Counted from the first letter of the stretch, positions 1-20,232 are shown. The stretch: DNA of 64,000 nt from Ficedula albicollis (GCF_000247815.1 NC_021684.1:5203851-5267850), one strand, 5' to 3'. Notes: generated from the sequence alone by a model not told the origin. A program made the numbers and translations.

Positions 1-141
1 TGACACCCTTTGCACCTCTGCTGCTGCTTGCCCTCCTGGAGGGCCACGCTTCTTGTGCCCGGGGCTGGCTGCCTTCTCCCCACACCAAAGCACATTTTTT
101 AGGCTGTTAGCACTCTTCCTCCTTCCTCTTCTTCCCACCAG

Positions 142-1278
<1,137 letters not shown>

Positions 1279-1452
1279 TCAAGTGAAGTGGTGTCTGGCA
1301 TCTGGCCCGTGGCTCAGAGAGGCAGATATTCCCCCAGTGTGGAGCCCACAGCTGGAAAGAAGCTGGCAAAGGCCCCTTCTGCTCCCCACCCCAGGCAGCA
1401 CTAGCCAGGGTCAGCCTCTCCTCTCCCACCACCCCACCGTGCTGCCTTCTCC

Positions 1453-1458
1453 AATAAA
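1453..1458 (+). terminator. ZMYND10 polyadenylation signal AATAAA
   Basis: A canonical AATAAA lies 175 nt after the ZMYND10 stop codon, giving a short 3' UTR. The T-rich stretch downstream fits a cleavage region. Confidence 0.8.
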
Positions 1459-2308
1459 CCTCCCTTTTTAAAATCCCACAGCTGCTTGGCTTCTGCTTTT
1501 TCTCTCCTAGCTGAAGATAACAAACTGCTTCCTTCCCTCCCTTCCACACAGTAAAGAGGCATGTGTCTATTTTCCTCTCTGCAACAATAGAAATCCCAGA
1601 GAACACAAAAAAACCTATGAGGCTGTGGTTACCTTCCTGCAGCTGGAGAGGGAGGGGAGTGTGAAGACCTCTATGCTGCCTTGTACCATTTTTAGAGCAG
1701 TGTGGAGAGGAGAGGATGTGGTTTGCATGAGCATCTTGCTATGAGAAAGAGTTTCTTGGGTATTTGTCATCTCCCACCTTGCAGAGACGATTCACCCCAT
1801 TTCCTTTCCCTTGATGTGATGTTAGCACCCAGGGCTTGGCCCCCTACCCACCAGCATTACCAGTAAGCAGGGTTTACTGGTGAGGATGCCTTGGGGTGCA
1901 TTCCCACCTCTCACTGGTCAACAGCTGCTGCCAAAGGCCTGGAGCCTTGGTCTGAGACAGCTGGGAAAGATTGGCCATGTCTTCTTTCTGATGGGGTGCC
2001 AGAGAATCCCTGACATATAAAAATAGGCTTTGCAGCAGGGCTGCTGCTGCAGGAGCCACGACAGCAGGCAGGAAAACATCTCGGTCCAGCTGCAGCCCCG
2101 GCTGAGCAGCCCGTGCTCGGAGCTCAATAAACTCACTCCAAACCCAAGCTGCACGTCCAGGGCTGCAGCCAACGGGAGCAGAAACACTCTCCGTAGCTCT
2201 CCATCTGCTTCTCGCCCGCTGCCAGGGGTGCCTCCAGCCCCTTCCCCAGCGGGAAACTGAGGCAGGGAGTGGGGTTTGTCCCGCTCCTGGGAGGAGAGGC
2301 AGAGAGAG
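1459..2308. other. ZMYND10-RASSF1 intergenic stretch
   Basis: No coding exon is seen. It contains a good TATA-type octamer, TATAAAAA, at 2016-2023 and an AATAAA at 2126-2131 about 100 nt later. GC content rises towards the C run at 2309. The TATA box could serve an upstream RASSF1A start, but no RASSF1A exon follows it before the C run, so this is only a possibility. Confidence 0.5.
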
Positions 2309-3830
<1,522 letters not shown>

Positions 3831-4050
3831 CACTGGCCAGCCCAGCAGGGAGCACAGGCACAACAGCACCAGCCAGGATGTGGCACAGTGCTGTGTCCCA
3901 TGTTGGTGCTACCTGTGAGCCCCTGGACACAGCATGAGCAGACAGCCAACACTGTCACCACGTGCCAGCCCTTGTTCCACCACTCACCAGTGCCCTGACC
4001 CTGACCGCCACGCTGTGCACAGTGGTGACACTGCTCCTCTCTGTCCCCAG

Positions 4051-7955
<3,905 letters not shown>

Positions 7956-8109
7956 CCGCGACACTGGAGCCGAGGCCAGCAGAGCAGCAGAGCCTCGCCC
8001 GCCGGCGGGTGGGGCACCAGGGAGGGGGTGGAACGGGGCACCACGGACCCACCGGGCTGTCACAGCCCCCAGGGGCTGTCGCAGAGAGTAAGGGTTCCTG
8101 GCGGGAGCG

Positions 8110-8495
8110 AGAGTGAGTGTCACCCGCGAGTGGGTGACCCCAGGGAGCGTGTGTCCTGGGGGAAACGAGTGTACCCTGGGGGATTGGGTGTCCCCAGGGG
8201 AGTGGGTGTCCCCGAGAGAGCGTGTGTCACCTGGGGGATTGGGTGTCCCCAGGGGAGTGGGTGTCCCCAAGAGAGCGTGTGTCACCTGGGGGGAGCAAGT
8301 GTCACCTGAGGGATGCGGTGTCTCCGAGAGAGCGTGTGTCACCTGGGGAATTGGGTGTCCCCAGGGGAGTGGGTGTCCCCAAGAAAATGTGTGTCCTGGG
8401 GGGAGCAAGTGTCACCTGGGGGATTGGCTGTCCCCAGGGGAGTGGGTGATATGGGGCGAGCGAGTGTCCCCGGAGAAGTGAGTGTCCCTGGGGAG
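8110..8495 (+). repeat. About 55-bp minisatellite in the RASSF1 3' UTR
   Basis: Six or so units of about 53-57 nt alternate GTGTCCCCAGGGGAGTGG, GAGAGAGCGTGTGTCACCTG and GGGGGATTGGGTGTCC. The array lies between the RASSF1 stop (7955) and its AATAAA (8515), so it should be transcribed as 3' UTR. Inner units at about 8170 and 8225 are nearly identical over a full period. Confidence 0.85.
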
Positions 8496-8514
8496 AAGCA
8501 GGGCATCAAACACC

Positions 8515-8520
8515 AATAAA
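8515..8520 (+). terminator. RASSF1 polyadenylation signal AATAAA
   Basis: AATAAA 560 nt after the RASSF1 stop, followed by a GT-rich stretch (GACATCTTGGTGACG...GCGGTGTGTCCTTGG) suited to cleavage. The TUSC2 promoter must lie within the next 0.9 kb. Confidence 0.85.
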
Positions 8521-8648
8521 GACATCTTGGTGACGAGGCCTGGCCTGCGGTGTGTCCTTGGCGGAGCGGGCTGGGATGGGCGGGGACGGGATAAGAAGTC
8601 CCGCGGCTGTCGGTGGTGCCCGCGCGTGGTGCGGGGTGGCGGCGGGAC

Positions 8649-9442
<794 letters not shown>

Positions 9443-9504
9443 ACGCAGGCAGCCGGCGGGGCCCGCAGCATCTCACCCCAACGCCTCCCCTCTGCTCTCG
9501 GCAG

Positions 9505-11257
9505 CTCCATGTACTACGATGAGGACGGGGATCTTGCTCACGAGTTCTATGAGGAGACAATCGTCACCAAGAACGGGAGGAAACGCGCCAAGCTGAAGAG
9601 GATCCACAAGAACCTGATACCTCAGGTAACGAGTGGAGAAGGGTGGGGGAAAGCGAGTGCAAAGCGCCACGGTGACACTTGAAGTCTGGACTTTGTAGGA
9701 GCCATCTCCCTCAGGGCATCTTCTTGCTGCAAAAGTGGAGGCTCTCTCCTCCTCCCAGTTTCTGCCTCTGAACCATGATTCCTGTGTGTCCTGGCTCACG
9801 CCAGTGTCACCTGAGGCTATGATAGGAAAGGGAGAGCTGCTGGCACCCTCCAGCTGCCCTTTTTGGAGAGAAGCAGTGCCTGAGCCTTTCAGAGCTGCCA
9901 GGCAGGGGAAGATAGCTCAGCTGAGTGTGTGTTGTAGGGCACAGAGTGACAGGCAGCCCTGCAGGGCCACAGTGTCTCATTACCAAGCACCTTCCACAAG
10001 GTGTAGGGTGCTGTGCTGCCTCAGTCAGTGTCATGTGGAGGACCAGGCCTTGTGCTGGGGAGCAGCAGCCAGAGCCCATCAACTGCTGACATGAGTAAGC
10101 ACGTCCCCTCCAGCTGCTCAGCAGTGTTGACAGCTCTGTGCTTTGCTCTTCAGTGGAAAGGTCTCCTCTTTAAATAAGCAAGTGGTGTGGAGCTGGGCAG
10201 GGGCTGGGATGTCAGGTGAGGATCATGGTGCAGGGGCAGGAGAGCCTGCATGGAGGGAATCTTTTTGGGGCATAAATGGAGGAAAGGGCAGATCAAACCA
10301 GGGCTGGAGAGAGCTCCTAATTAAGCAGAAAGGCATGGCTGTAGTGAGCCCCTGGGGTGAGCTGTCTGTGCTCTGAGGAACGGGCAGCCTCTCAGCAGGA
10401 TGGTACCCCTCTGAGTGCTGAGCAGGCAGTTATGGACAGAAGGATTTGGTGCTGCTTCCCGGGCTGGCATTCTAGCAGAGGCAGGCTAAGCCTGTGGAAC
10501 TGATTCCTCATTGATGTCACCCAGTTGGAAAGTTTAGCTGAGCTGGAGAGAGCAGGTACCAGCACTGAAGAGTCCTTTGCTAGCGCAGGCTTTGCTCTGG
10601 TTCTGCGGGTGCAGGCCCAGCCCTGAGCCCCTGCTCCCCCCTCTGCCCCAGCCCCCCACCTGCCAGCAGCTCCTCCTGGTGCTGTAACAGGAGAAGGCAC
10701 GGATGGAGCATGGGAACGGTTCCTGTGACTGGTGTGGAGGGAGTGTGCATTCAGCAGCCTCCCCTCTGCACAGAAAGCCGCTTTTCTTGTGCGCCAGCTG
10801 CCCCGGCTGCATTCTCTCAGAGAGCTCTTTTCATTCTTCTAAATCCCGTGAATGAAAGGTGCCGGATGAAAAGCCCAGACAGCCAATATCTGCCAGTCAC
10901 GCACCAGCTGCTGCATGAGTAGTGCCTGGCAGAGCAGCTCCCTCCTTTCTTGCCCTGCCATGTGTGGCAGCCAGCCATGCTGCCCTCAGCTCTCCAGGGA
11001 CAAGTGCGAAGGGCAAAGTGCTGGAGCTTTGCGTGCTGCTGCTCAGGCATACCTGGTGTTACAGGCGGTTTATGGACCCTGCTCCCTCCGGTTCCTCGAG
11101 GGCACAGTGTTCTCTGTCCCTGGGTGACTGGCAGGGCTCGGGGATGTTGATTGGCTGTCCCTTCTGCTCACCACTCTAACTCTTCTTTCAGGGCATAGTG
11201 AAGCTAGAGCATCCTCGCATTCACGTGGATTTCCCGGTGATTATCTGCGAGGTGTGA
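9505..11257 (+). CDS. TUSC2: TUSC2 (FUS1), exons 2 and 3; exon 1 missing
   Basis: Exon 9505-9625 enters in the last base of a split Gly codon and encodes SMYYDEDGDLAHEFYEETIV and onward to KNLIPQ. Exon 11192-11257 encodes GIVKLEHPRIHVDFPVIICE and V, then TGA. Acceptors (TCTCGGCAG, TTCTTTCAG) and the donor GTAACG are good. This is about 61 of the roughly 110 residues of the family and is very close to the human protein, which ends VILYEV. TUSC2 is a small mitochondrial protein implicated in calcium handling and in apoptosis, and is a candidate tumour suppressor of the 3p21.3 cluster. The ATG at 9509 inside exon 2 is not the start: homology continues upstream of it and the true exon 1 is hidden by poly-C run 3. 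Confidence 0.95.
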
Positions 11258-11681
11258 GTCCCAGACACCGATGCCCGCGGGTGAGAGCCCTGCCCCACCA
11301 CCCCCAGCCTCACCAGGCCAGGCTGCATCGTGTTCCCACCGAGGAGGACTCCAGGCTGTGGTGGGACTGTGACTCTCCCCTCACCTGGAGGTGAGACAGG
11401 ATGGAGCAGGCCCTTGCAGGAGATGGGTGACTCTGTGCAACGACTGCTTAAAAACATCCTCTCTTGAGTCAGAAGACTAAAATACCTTTTGTAGCCTCTA
11501 GCCGACGTTTGATGGGTAACTGGAACTGCAAACAAGCTGCTGTGATTGAGCTGTGAAAGGGAGAGCAAGCCTGCACTTCTCACCAGAGAGAACCCCCTGC
11601 TTCTCAGGTATGCGGCCCAGGGAGAGCCAGGGCACAGTAAAGCCCTGCCCTGCACCCTGAGGTCTCTGGGGCCCACAGGTT

Positions 11682-11801
11682 AGATGGCCAGTGTTGCAGC
11701 ATGTCCCTTTGACACCGGTGTGATAGGACGCTCCTGTGTATAGATGGCCAGTGTTGCAGCATGTCCCTTTGACACCGGTGTGATATGATGCTCCTGTGTG
11801 T
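11682..11801 (+). repeat. Two-copy tandem duplication, period 60
   Basis: TAGATGGCCAGTGTTGCAGC and the next 40 nt occur twice (11682-11741, 11742-11801) with only a handful of differences, near the right ends. Confidence 0.92.
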
Positions 11802-13682
11802 GGATATGTTGATGGAGGATAAACAGGGCAGGCTGAGGGGTCTCAAAGCACATCAGGCTGGCTGCTGCTCTCCTCTCGGGAAGGGGACGGAGATCAGATG
11901 CCGCTCTTTTAGACCTCAGTCTCTTCCCCCACTGTGTTTCCCCACTTATGGCAGCACTGGGGAGGTTGGCTTTGCTGCTGCCTGCTGGAGATCTCTGCAG
12001 CTCCCTGGCCACTGCTGGTTGCAGCAAAGTCCCAGCTCCGCAGCAGACTTGCCTCCCCCATTGTCACACTGGCTCCTGCTGAGCGCCGTCCCTCACCTGC
12101 TGCGTGGCTGGGCTGCCGGGCAGCTCCCTCAGCCCCGCTGCTGTTTGAACATACCTCCCTGTAGGCTGGGCCTCGATGAGCCAAGCAGGAAATGAATCCT
12201 CTCTTCCTTCTCTGTGCCCCTGAAACAATCAATTGGCATTACCTGCCCCAGCTTGGAAATCTCCCTGGCGATGTGAACTGTGGTTCCTCCCGCATCCCAG
12301 CTGGTGGCAGGAGGAGAAATGCGATGCACTTTAAAGGGAGGCTTTCTGCCCCGCCTCAGAAGGTCCTGCTCTTTTCTCCTCTTTCCGCCCACCTGAGAAA
12401 GTTGAGGTCTTGGCCGCACTGAAGAACCTCTCACCCCTGCGTGTGTCCAGCTGCTGGGGGAAAGGCCTGACCCCAAATGCCCCTTGGCAGCAGGAGGAGC
12501 CCCTGCCTCCCTGCTCGGCTGTGCCCAGACCAGGCAGGCAGAGGAGGACCGGCAGCAGGCACAGCTTTAAAGTGGGTCAGAGCCTACTCCCCACAGCAGC
12601 CAGCGTGGCTTTCTTCCTCTTTCATTCCAGAACTTATTTACTTTCTAAGCACTTCAGATGTTTGCTACCTCGATTTTTAATTTAAGCTGCTGGCACTTGG
12701 CTGCCAGCCCTGTCAATGTCTGTGTTGGATGTATCCATCTCCGCGTCCACTGAGAGCCGCCCGGGCGCGGGGCCACATTCCCGGCTTTGGGGAGATAACA
12801 GCGACGTGGCTGCTGCTGTCTTTCTGTCACCACCTCTTCCCTTCACGTCCCCCCACCTGCGGTTCCCATCGACAGGAGCGAGCACACAGGATGAAATGGA
12901 TGTGCTGGCTGCCACCAGGCAGGAAAGCCGGAGGGCAGGGCTCGTCTACACTGTGATGCTGGGCGCTTCTTTTGACATCTTTTGTCCTGCTTGCTTGAAA
13001 GTCTTGTCTTAAAACAATCCCTCACTGAAGTGTTTCTTATTTGCACCACCTGCTCTTGAGTTTCTCCCTGGCTGGAGCAACCTGGGAAGGGCATCCCGTG
13101 GGCTCCACAGGAGAGCAGGAGTTGCTGTCCCAAGGAAGAGGAGAGAAAAGCATGGCCACACTGTCTGTGCTGCCTTGCCCGACTGCTGTTTGAGGGCACT
13201 GGAAGCTGCACTGACCCCGCCTTGGGCATGGGGGAAGGAGGAGGAGGAGTGGGAAGGGGTTTGGCACTGTTTGCCTGCCCCAGTGGGGAGCCCCTCACTT
13301 GGCTACCAGCCAAAAATCTGCTGGCAAGGCACGGCCCAGACCTGGGGGAGGGCGCAGAGACTGACCAGCTTAGCAAGGATGCTTTTGTCCTTTCTGATAG
13401 GCTGTCCATCCTTCTCCCAGCATATTAAACATGCTTCCCCAAAACCCATGCCTTCTCCCACCCTTCTACCCCCTCAGTGTCACCAGAGTGGCAGTGAACC
13501 TCTGCAGGCTGCCAACAAGCTGCATCCTGCCCTGCTTCTTCCCAGGCTGGTCCCCACAGCAGCCAGCCCCTAGGACCCCAGCAATCCTGCAGCAGCAGGG
13601 CCTTGGGAGCACCTGGAGGGATCTTAAAAATCTGAAGGTCACTGTAAATAGTATCTGTGTCCACTGTGGTGTTGGAGCAAGC

Positions 13683-13733
13683 AAAAAAAAAAAAAAAGAT
13701 AAAGTTTTCCTTTTGATTTTTTTTTTTTTTTTT
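13683..13733 (+). repeat. A15 ... T17 inverted repeat near the TUSC2 3' end
   Basis: Fifteen A (13683-13697), a 19-nt spacer, then seventeen T (13717-13733). In RNA the two arms can pair as an A:U stem of about 15 bp, 170 nt before the AATAAA. Confidence 0.8.
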
Positions 13734-13903
13734 ACAATTTCTGTGCAACATTGTGCTTTTTCCTGTGGATGTGTAGCCAAATCGTACTCACCAACACTAG
13801 GCTCCTTGCTTATCTAGTGTGTGGGTAGGACTCATGGGTTTGGGAAATGTACACTACTTATGGTCCTTCCTCCCAGTGCATCTTTCCACTTTTGTTAAAT
13901 TTC

Positions 13904-13909
13904 AATAAA
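13904..13909 (+). terminator. Likely TUSC2 polyadenylation signal AATAAA
   Basis: AATAAA in TTTCAATAAAATTATTTG. It is the first strong signal after the TUSC2 stop on the plus strand. Confidence 0.6.
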
Positions 13910-13930
13910 ATTATTTGTAGAGCCCACAAG

Positions 13931-16541
13931 TCCCAGAGCTATCTTACTGAGGAAGGCAGCTGTACTTGAGGGGAGATGGACTTTCCTGACAGCATTTCGA
14001 GCCCTGTTTTTTGGGAAGGGCGTGCTTGTGCACGTGTGGCTGAGCTGATGGTGAAGGACCCAGGAGTCACAGACATTTCCAGGTTGTCAGGAGTTGGTGG
14101 CTTTGTCAGGCTGTGACTCTCTACTTGTAGCTGCCGTGACGTCTTTTAAATATATAACTAATGTGAAGTATATGTCATTTCCTTGTTCGTTCCCGAGGTC
14201 TGGAGCCAGGCCTCTCTCCCCTCCTGTGTGGGGTTGGAGGTCTGAGGCCCCGAGGTTCGCAGGCAGCCCAGCCTCAAGCTGACTCTTCCCATGGCTCTGC
14301 CTGAGCCCCACGGGGGGAGGATCCACCTGTGCGCTCCTTCCTCGCCCGCCCTGCCAAATCAGTGCCTCATAAATCACGGGGCCCTGACGTTGTGGAGCCG
14401 GCGTGACCCTGTGCCGGGATGCCGCCCGTCCCTCGAGCATTGCCGGCTGTCTGTGGGGCAAGTGTGATCTCACTGTTCCCCGCGTCCTGTCCCCGACAGC
14501 CCTGCAAGTGTTTTTCTGCAGCCAGAGTCACCTCTCATCATTTCCTCCACACAAGCCGGCTCGGAAATGAGCCACTGGTGAAAGCTGTCATGAGAGTGAG
14601 TGGTGCAGTGTGTCCTGCCAGCCCTCCAGTCTTGGGGGGATGAGGCTCTGGTCCATTCATCCATAGGGACCCCAGCTCCAGGAGGGATGGATGGATCCTG
14701 GTGCCTTAGAAGGGGACTGGGTGTCTGTGCAGGGTGGTACAGCCCGGTGAGGTTACACAAGGCGGTGGCTCTGTAGCTCTGTGACCATCTCTGTGTCTGC
14801 CAGGGCCACCACAGTCCCCTCCTGCTGCCCATGGGGCAGGGCCATGGCCAGAGCCCCCAGCCTAGGGCAAAGGCAGGTGCCGATGTCTCCTCCTGGCTTC
14901 ATGGCTGCTCCATCCCCAAGCTGACCTCTCACAGCTTGCCAGACCTGTCTGGCACGAGTGGCTGTGACTCATGGCCCGTTATTTGCCATCCATGAGGGAT
15001 TCCCATCCTCCTGCTGCCTGCCTGGAGCAGCTCACCTGCTCAGCTTGCCCTGGCTGCTGCCTGCCGCTGCCATCCTGCACCCCTCTACACTCTGGGAATG
15101 ATTTCATGCTCGGCAGGGCAAGGGGAGGCTGGATCTACCCAGCTGCCCCTTCCCGAAAGAAAGTCCACTCAGTGGAAAGGAAGGAGGGAAACCACGTTAA
15201 GTGCTCCCACTGAGGGGACGGCAGTGAGAATCTGCGTCACACTTAGCACTTCCAGCCCTCCCAGAAGTGGAAATCTGTGACCCCTCTGGCCACCCCACTG
15301 CCGGTGGGGCTGGACACCTTTGCACGAGGAGGATGGAAAATTTTAGCTGCTGGCCAAGGGAGCCTGTTTACTGCCCAGAGGGGAAGGGCAGCGCCTGCAG
15401 CGCTGGGACTTCTTGGCTCCCCACAATCTCTCCCAAGGGTTTTGGCAGCCCACGCCCGGCCAGCAGCTGACCTTCTCAGTCCCTCTCCCAGCCAGTGCCT
15501 GGCATTGCCTGCAGGCCAGGCCAAGCTGTGGGGTGCAGCCCGGGTTTGGAATGGCTGGCCTGGATGCATTGCCCATCCCTAGCAGGGCTGTCACCCTCTC
15601 GGTGGGACCTTCACCACAAAAGCTGACACCCAGGTGGTGCCACTAACTGGAGCCAGCTGCAGGTGCCTGGGGCCAGGGTTTGACACTGGCGGCACCAGGA
15701 GCTGACACGGAACAATGGTGGGCTTGGTGCTCCCGCCTGATCCTTAGGGAGCTGGCGGGTGGCTGGGGAGCACTTCCGTAGATTCAATCCCGCTTCCTTC
15801 CCGTGTCGGCCCCGACACACCCTCGCAGCCTGGCGCTTCCTGCGCGGGGCACCCCGATGGCCCTCAGCCCAACGGGGCCAGCCTGGCCAGAGCAGCAGCG
15901 GACAGGCAGCACACGGGGACTGCCACACGGCTGGTCCCCGAGCCCTGCCAGAGGGGACCGGCTGGAGCCTCAGCGGTGCTCTGGGAAGGAAGCCCCCCCA
16001 GCCCTGTTACACCCGTGGCCCCCCTTGTCATCTCCAGGCAGGAAACCCACGGGGCCACGGCTGAGTCAGCAGCACCGATTGCCCTAGCCCTGCACAGGAT
16101 GTCCTGTCCGGCACAGCACCGCCCTGGGGTCATCACCGTCCTGGGGACACCGCTGCTGCAGGGACACTGCTCTTCTGGTGTCACCACCACCTTGAGGACA
16201 CCAGCGTTCTGGCTTGCCAGCACTCTAGAGTCATCACCAACTGTTTAGGGACATGATCCTGGTGCACATCCTGGCGTCACCAGAATTCCAGAGTCCCCAT
16301 TTTGCAGTGATGATGATCCCGGGGACACCGCCCTGGGGTTACCACCAGCTGGGGACATCATCCTGACGTCCCCAGCAATCTGGGGTCACTATAGTTTTGG
16401 AGTGACCACGACCCTGGGGACTCCACCACCCCCAAGGGGACAGCACCATCCCCGAGACCACCTCCACCCCCTTGGGAGCAGCCCGGTCCCGCTGTCACCG
16501 CTGAGGTTTGGGGAACCACCTGGCCCCCTCAGCCGCCTCAG
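13931..16541. other. TUSC2-HYAL2 intergenic stretch
   Basis: No convincing coding exon. GC-rich with several short open frames on both strands, none with family similarity that I recognise. The right end (about 16115-16490) becomes a GTCACC/GGGGACA minisatellite leading into poly-C run 4. HYAL2 5' non-coding exons could lie here. Confidence 0.5.
16115..16490 (+). repeat. Degenerate CTGGGGTCATCACC / GGGGACACC minisatellite
   Basis: Irregular units of about 30-40 nt combine CTGGGGT(C/T)A, CACCACC and GGGGACA motifs and run to within about 50 nt of poly-C run 4. On the opposite strand the core reads GTGTCCCC, as in the 7.3 kb, 8.1 kb and 47.8 kb repeats. Confidence 0.65.
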
Positions 16542-17437
<896 letters not shown>

Positions 17438-17665
17438 CACCCGGGGCAGCACGAGCGGGCGAAGCCGCTTGGGACCGGGATTCCCGAGAACCAGCCCCCA
17501 CCCGAAGCTCTGCCCGCACCCCTCGGGAGCTCTCTGCCCGGGGAGGGGACTCGGATCAGGGTCTGCCTTGGGGGGTGCGGGCAGATCGCTTCCTACCTGC
17601 ACCCCCTCCCGCCGGCTCCCCCTGCTGACTCTCGCCTCCCGCCGCCCCAGGTCCCGCCGGGCAGG

Positions 17666-19929
17666 ATGCGCGGGGGCTGCGTGGCGGCGGTGGCTGTGCC
17701 CTGGCTGGCCCTGCTGGCCTTGGCCCGGCAGCCCCCCGAGAAGCCGTCGGCCGCCCCCCATCTCACCCGCCGGCCCTTCCTGGTGGCCTGGAATGTGCCC
17801 ACTCAGGACTGCAAGCCCCGCTTCCAGGTGTCCTTCGACTTCAGCATCTTCGACCTGTACGCCTCCCCCAACGAGGGCTTCGTGGGGCAGAACCTCACCA
17901 TCTTCTACAAGGAACGCCTGGGGCTGTACCCCTACTACACCCATCAAGGTGTGGCCGTCAATGGTGGTGTTCCCCAAAACAGCAGCCTGTCTGAGCACCT
18001 TGCCCGCCTGCAGGAGGGCATCAACAAGTACATCCGCTCACCCACCAAAGAAGGGCTGGCCGTCATCGACTGGGAGGAGTGGAGGCCTGTCTGGGCTCGC
18101 AACTGGAAGCCCAAGGATATCTACCGGGAGGCATCACAGGAACTGGTGGCACAGCGTCAGCCCGCCTGGCCCCCTGAGAAGGTGAACAAGCAGGCAGCAT
18201 TTGAGTTCGAGTCGGCCGCCCAGGAGTTTATGGTGAGAACCCTGCGCAAGGCCAAGAGCTTCCGACCCAAACAGCTCTGGGGGTTCTACCTCTTCCCTGA
18301 CTGCTACAACCATGACTACAGCAAGAACAAGGAGAGCTACACCGGGCAGTGCCCAGATGTGGAGAAGTCTCGCAATGACCAGCTGAAGTGGCTCTGGAAC
18401 GAGAGCATGGCGCTCTACCCCTCCATCTACCTCGACCCGCTGCTGGACTCCACTCCCAACAGCCGCAAGTTCGTGCGGGCGCGGGTGATGGAGGCCATGC
18501 GCATCTCGCAGAAGCACCACGACGACTACTCCCTACCTGTCTTCGTCTACACCCGGCCCACCTACATCCGCAAGCTGAATGTGCTCAGCCAGGTAGGGCT
18601 GCACCACTGGGACATCCTCATTCCAAGCCCTGGGCATCTGGGCTTTGGGGTCAGCTGAGGTGGTTCCTCTGCCTGTGTATTGCACCTTGCTCCCCTGGAG
18701 CAGGGTGGCTCTGGAGGCTGCTGTCTGCATTCATGGTGTTGCTGGCACCCCATGGTTCAGCTGTTTCCATGGGGTGAGAAGTGACACCATTTGGCATGGG
18801 GCTGGTGGCTGACTCCGGGGAGCAGAAGGGGTGCTTCCTTTCCTAGGACCCCAGCTCAGCCCCTCTCTGGGCTGGATGATGGGGCACCACAAACTGTTTC
18901 CCTTATGGATGGGAGCTCAGCCCCTCTCTGGGCTGGATGATGGGGCGCCACAAACTGTTTCCCTTACGGATGGGATGTCTGGCAGCAGGACTGGCACCAA
19001 TGGTGACTATCACCAGGGAAGTGCCTGGGAAGTACTGCAGGGCTCAGGTCCTGGCAGCTGGAACCCTGGGGTGTGTGAGCTCACAGCCCCTGTGCTGTGC
19101 TGGCTTAGCCCCTGAGGAGGAGGGCAGTTTTGGGAAGCCTTGTCCCCAGGTTGTTGGAACAGTCCCTTTTCCCTGGAGCAGGGATTGGGTCTTGTCCCCC
19201 TAATACTGCAAGGGGCACTTTGGAGCACTGTGCTGGGGCTGTGGGTGCTGCATGGGATCTGTGGGCACTAACCAGACCCTGTCCCCACAGCCGGACCTGA
19301 TCTCCACCATTGGAGAGAGCGCAGCACTGGGTGCAGCTGGTGCCATTTTGTGGGGTGATGCAGTTGACACCAAAAACCGGGTAAGTTTGGGATCAGTGTG
19401 GGAGGTAGAGGGGTGGAGGGATCACCTGCCCCCAGGGGAGGACCAGTAGCTGAGCTGTCCTCTGCATCTGAGGTACTTCTCCCTGGGTCACACCCTGGTG
19501 CCTCCCTTTCCCTAGGAGTTGTGCCAGCTGATGAAAAACTACCTGGAGGGGGACCTGGGACGCTACGTTGTGAATGTCACAACAGCAGCAGAGCTCTGCA
19601 GCACGACGCTGTGCCAGGGCCGGGGTCGCTGCCTGCGCCAGGACAGCCATGCTGATGTCTTCCTCCACCTCAACTCTACCAACTTCCAGCTGCGGCGCCG
19701 GGATGCTGATCACCCCGAGCGCCCCCTCTTCTGGGCCGAGGGCCAGCTCTCCTCTGCTGACATACTCTTCTTACGGACCCACTTTCACTGCCACTGCTAC
19801 CAGGGCTGGCAGGGCAGCGGCTGCCAGACCCACGCTGGCCCCCGCAGTGCTGCCCCTGGCCCTTTAGCACCGCTGGGACTTGGGGTACTCTTGCTGCTTG
19901 CAAGCTGGTGCTACCCGCCCCTGGACTGA
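17666..19929 (+). CDS. HYAL2: HYAL2, GPI-anchored hyaluronidase, complete coding sequence
   Basis: Coding exons 17666-18592, 19291-19380 (90 nt) and 19516-19929 join in phase 0 to 476 residues, against 473 in human. The ATG has A at -3, follows a probable acceptor (CCGCCCCAG ending 17650), and opens a signal peptide (about residues 1-20). The glycoside hydrolase family 56 domain follows, with the catalytic D135-W-E137 in AVIDWEEWRP, and WGFYLFPDCYNHDY, matching human HYAL2 in WGFYLFPDCYNHDY. N-glycosylation sequons include QNLT, QNSS, WNES, VNVT and LNST. A C-terminal EGF-like Cys cluster (CSTTLCQGRGRC ... CHCYQGWQGSGC) precedes a hydrophobic tail (LGLGVLLLLASW) that fits GPI attachment. In the known family it sits at the cell surface and cuts high-molecular-weight hyaluronan into intermediate fragments, which HYAL1 then degrades in lysosomes. 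HYAL1 lies 1.7 kb downstream. Confidence 0.97.
18853..18974 (+). repeat. Two-copy tandem duplication in HYAL2 intron, period 61
   Basis: AGCTCAGCCCCTCTCTGGGC and the next 41 nt occur twice (18853-18913, 18914-18974) with two substitutions seen. Confidence 0.93.
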
Positions 19930-20232
19930 GCTGCCCCTTTCTGTGGCGGTGTAGGAGGAGCCTATTTAAGATATCCCTACCCTGCCTGGCAGGCAGCTAA
20001 TTGTGGAGGGCTGTCCCTCACTGTGGTGGTGCGGGGGGGACAGCTGTGTGGTTGCCCCAACTCTACCACCCTGCTGCATTGCAGGTGCCCTTCATGGGGA
20101 TGGGGGGATGAGGGGGACCCCTCTCCTGTTGTAAGGAGAGGGATGGGGGCAAGAGGGACACGGGGGTGGGGAGCGGGTGCTGCGTGGTGCTGATCCCCCG
20201 TGTGCTGCCCCACACTGAAGTGCTTTACCTCG

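Larger units (their letters stand above)
11258..13930 (+). other. Probable TUSC2 3' UTR
   Basis: About 2.7 kb without splice-supported coding runs from the TUSC2 stop to the first clear AATAAA at 13904. Reading it all as 3' UTR is an inference; an earlier variant signal could be used. It holds a 60-bp tandem duplication (11682-11801) and an A15/T17 inverted repeat (13683-13733). Confidence 0.55.

Noticed and set aside
8110..8495. CRISPR-like array
   Set aside because: Units are contiguous degenerate tandem repeats without unique spacers, in a vertebrate 3' UTR.
9509..9682. ATG in TUSC2 exon 2 as the start codon
   Set aside because: Family homology continues upstream into the missing exon 1, and the exon begins with a proper acceptor in a split Gly codon.
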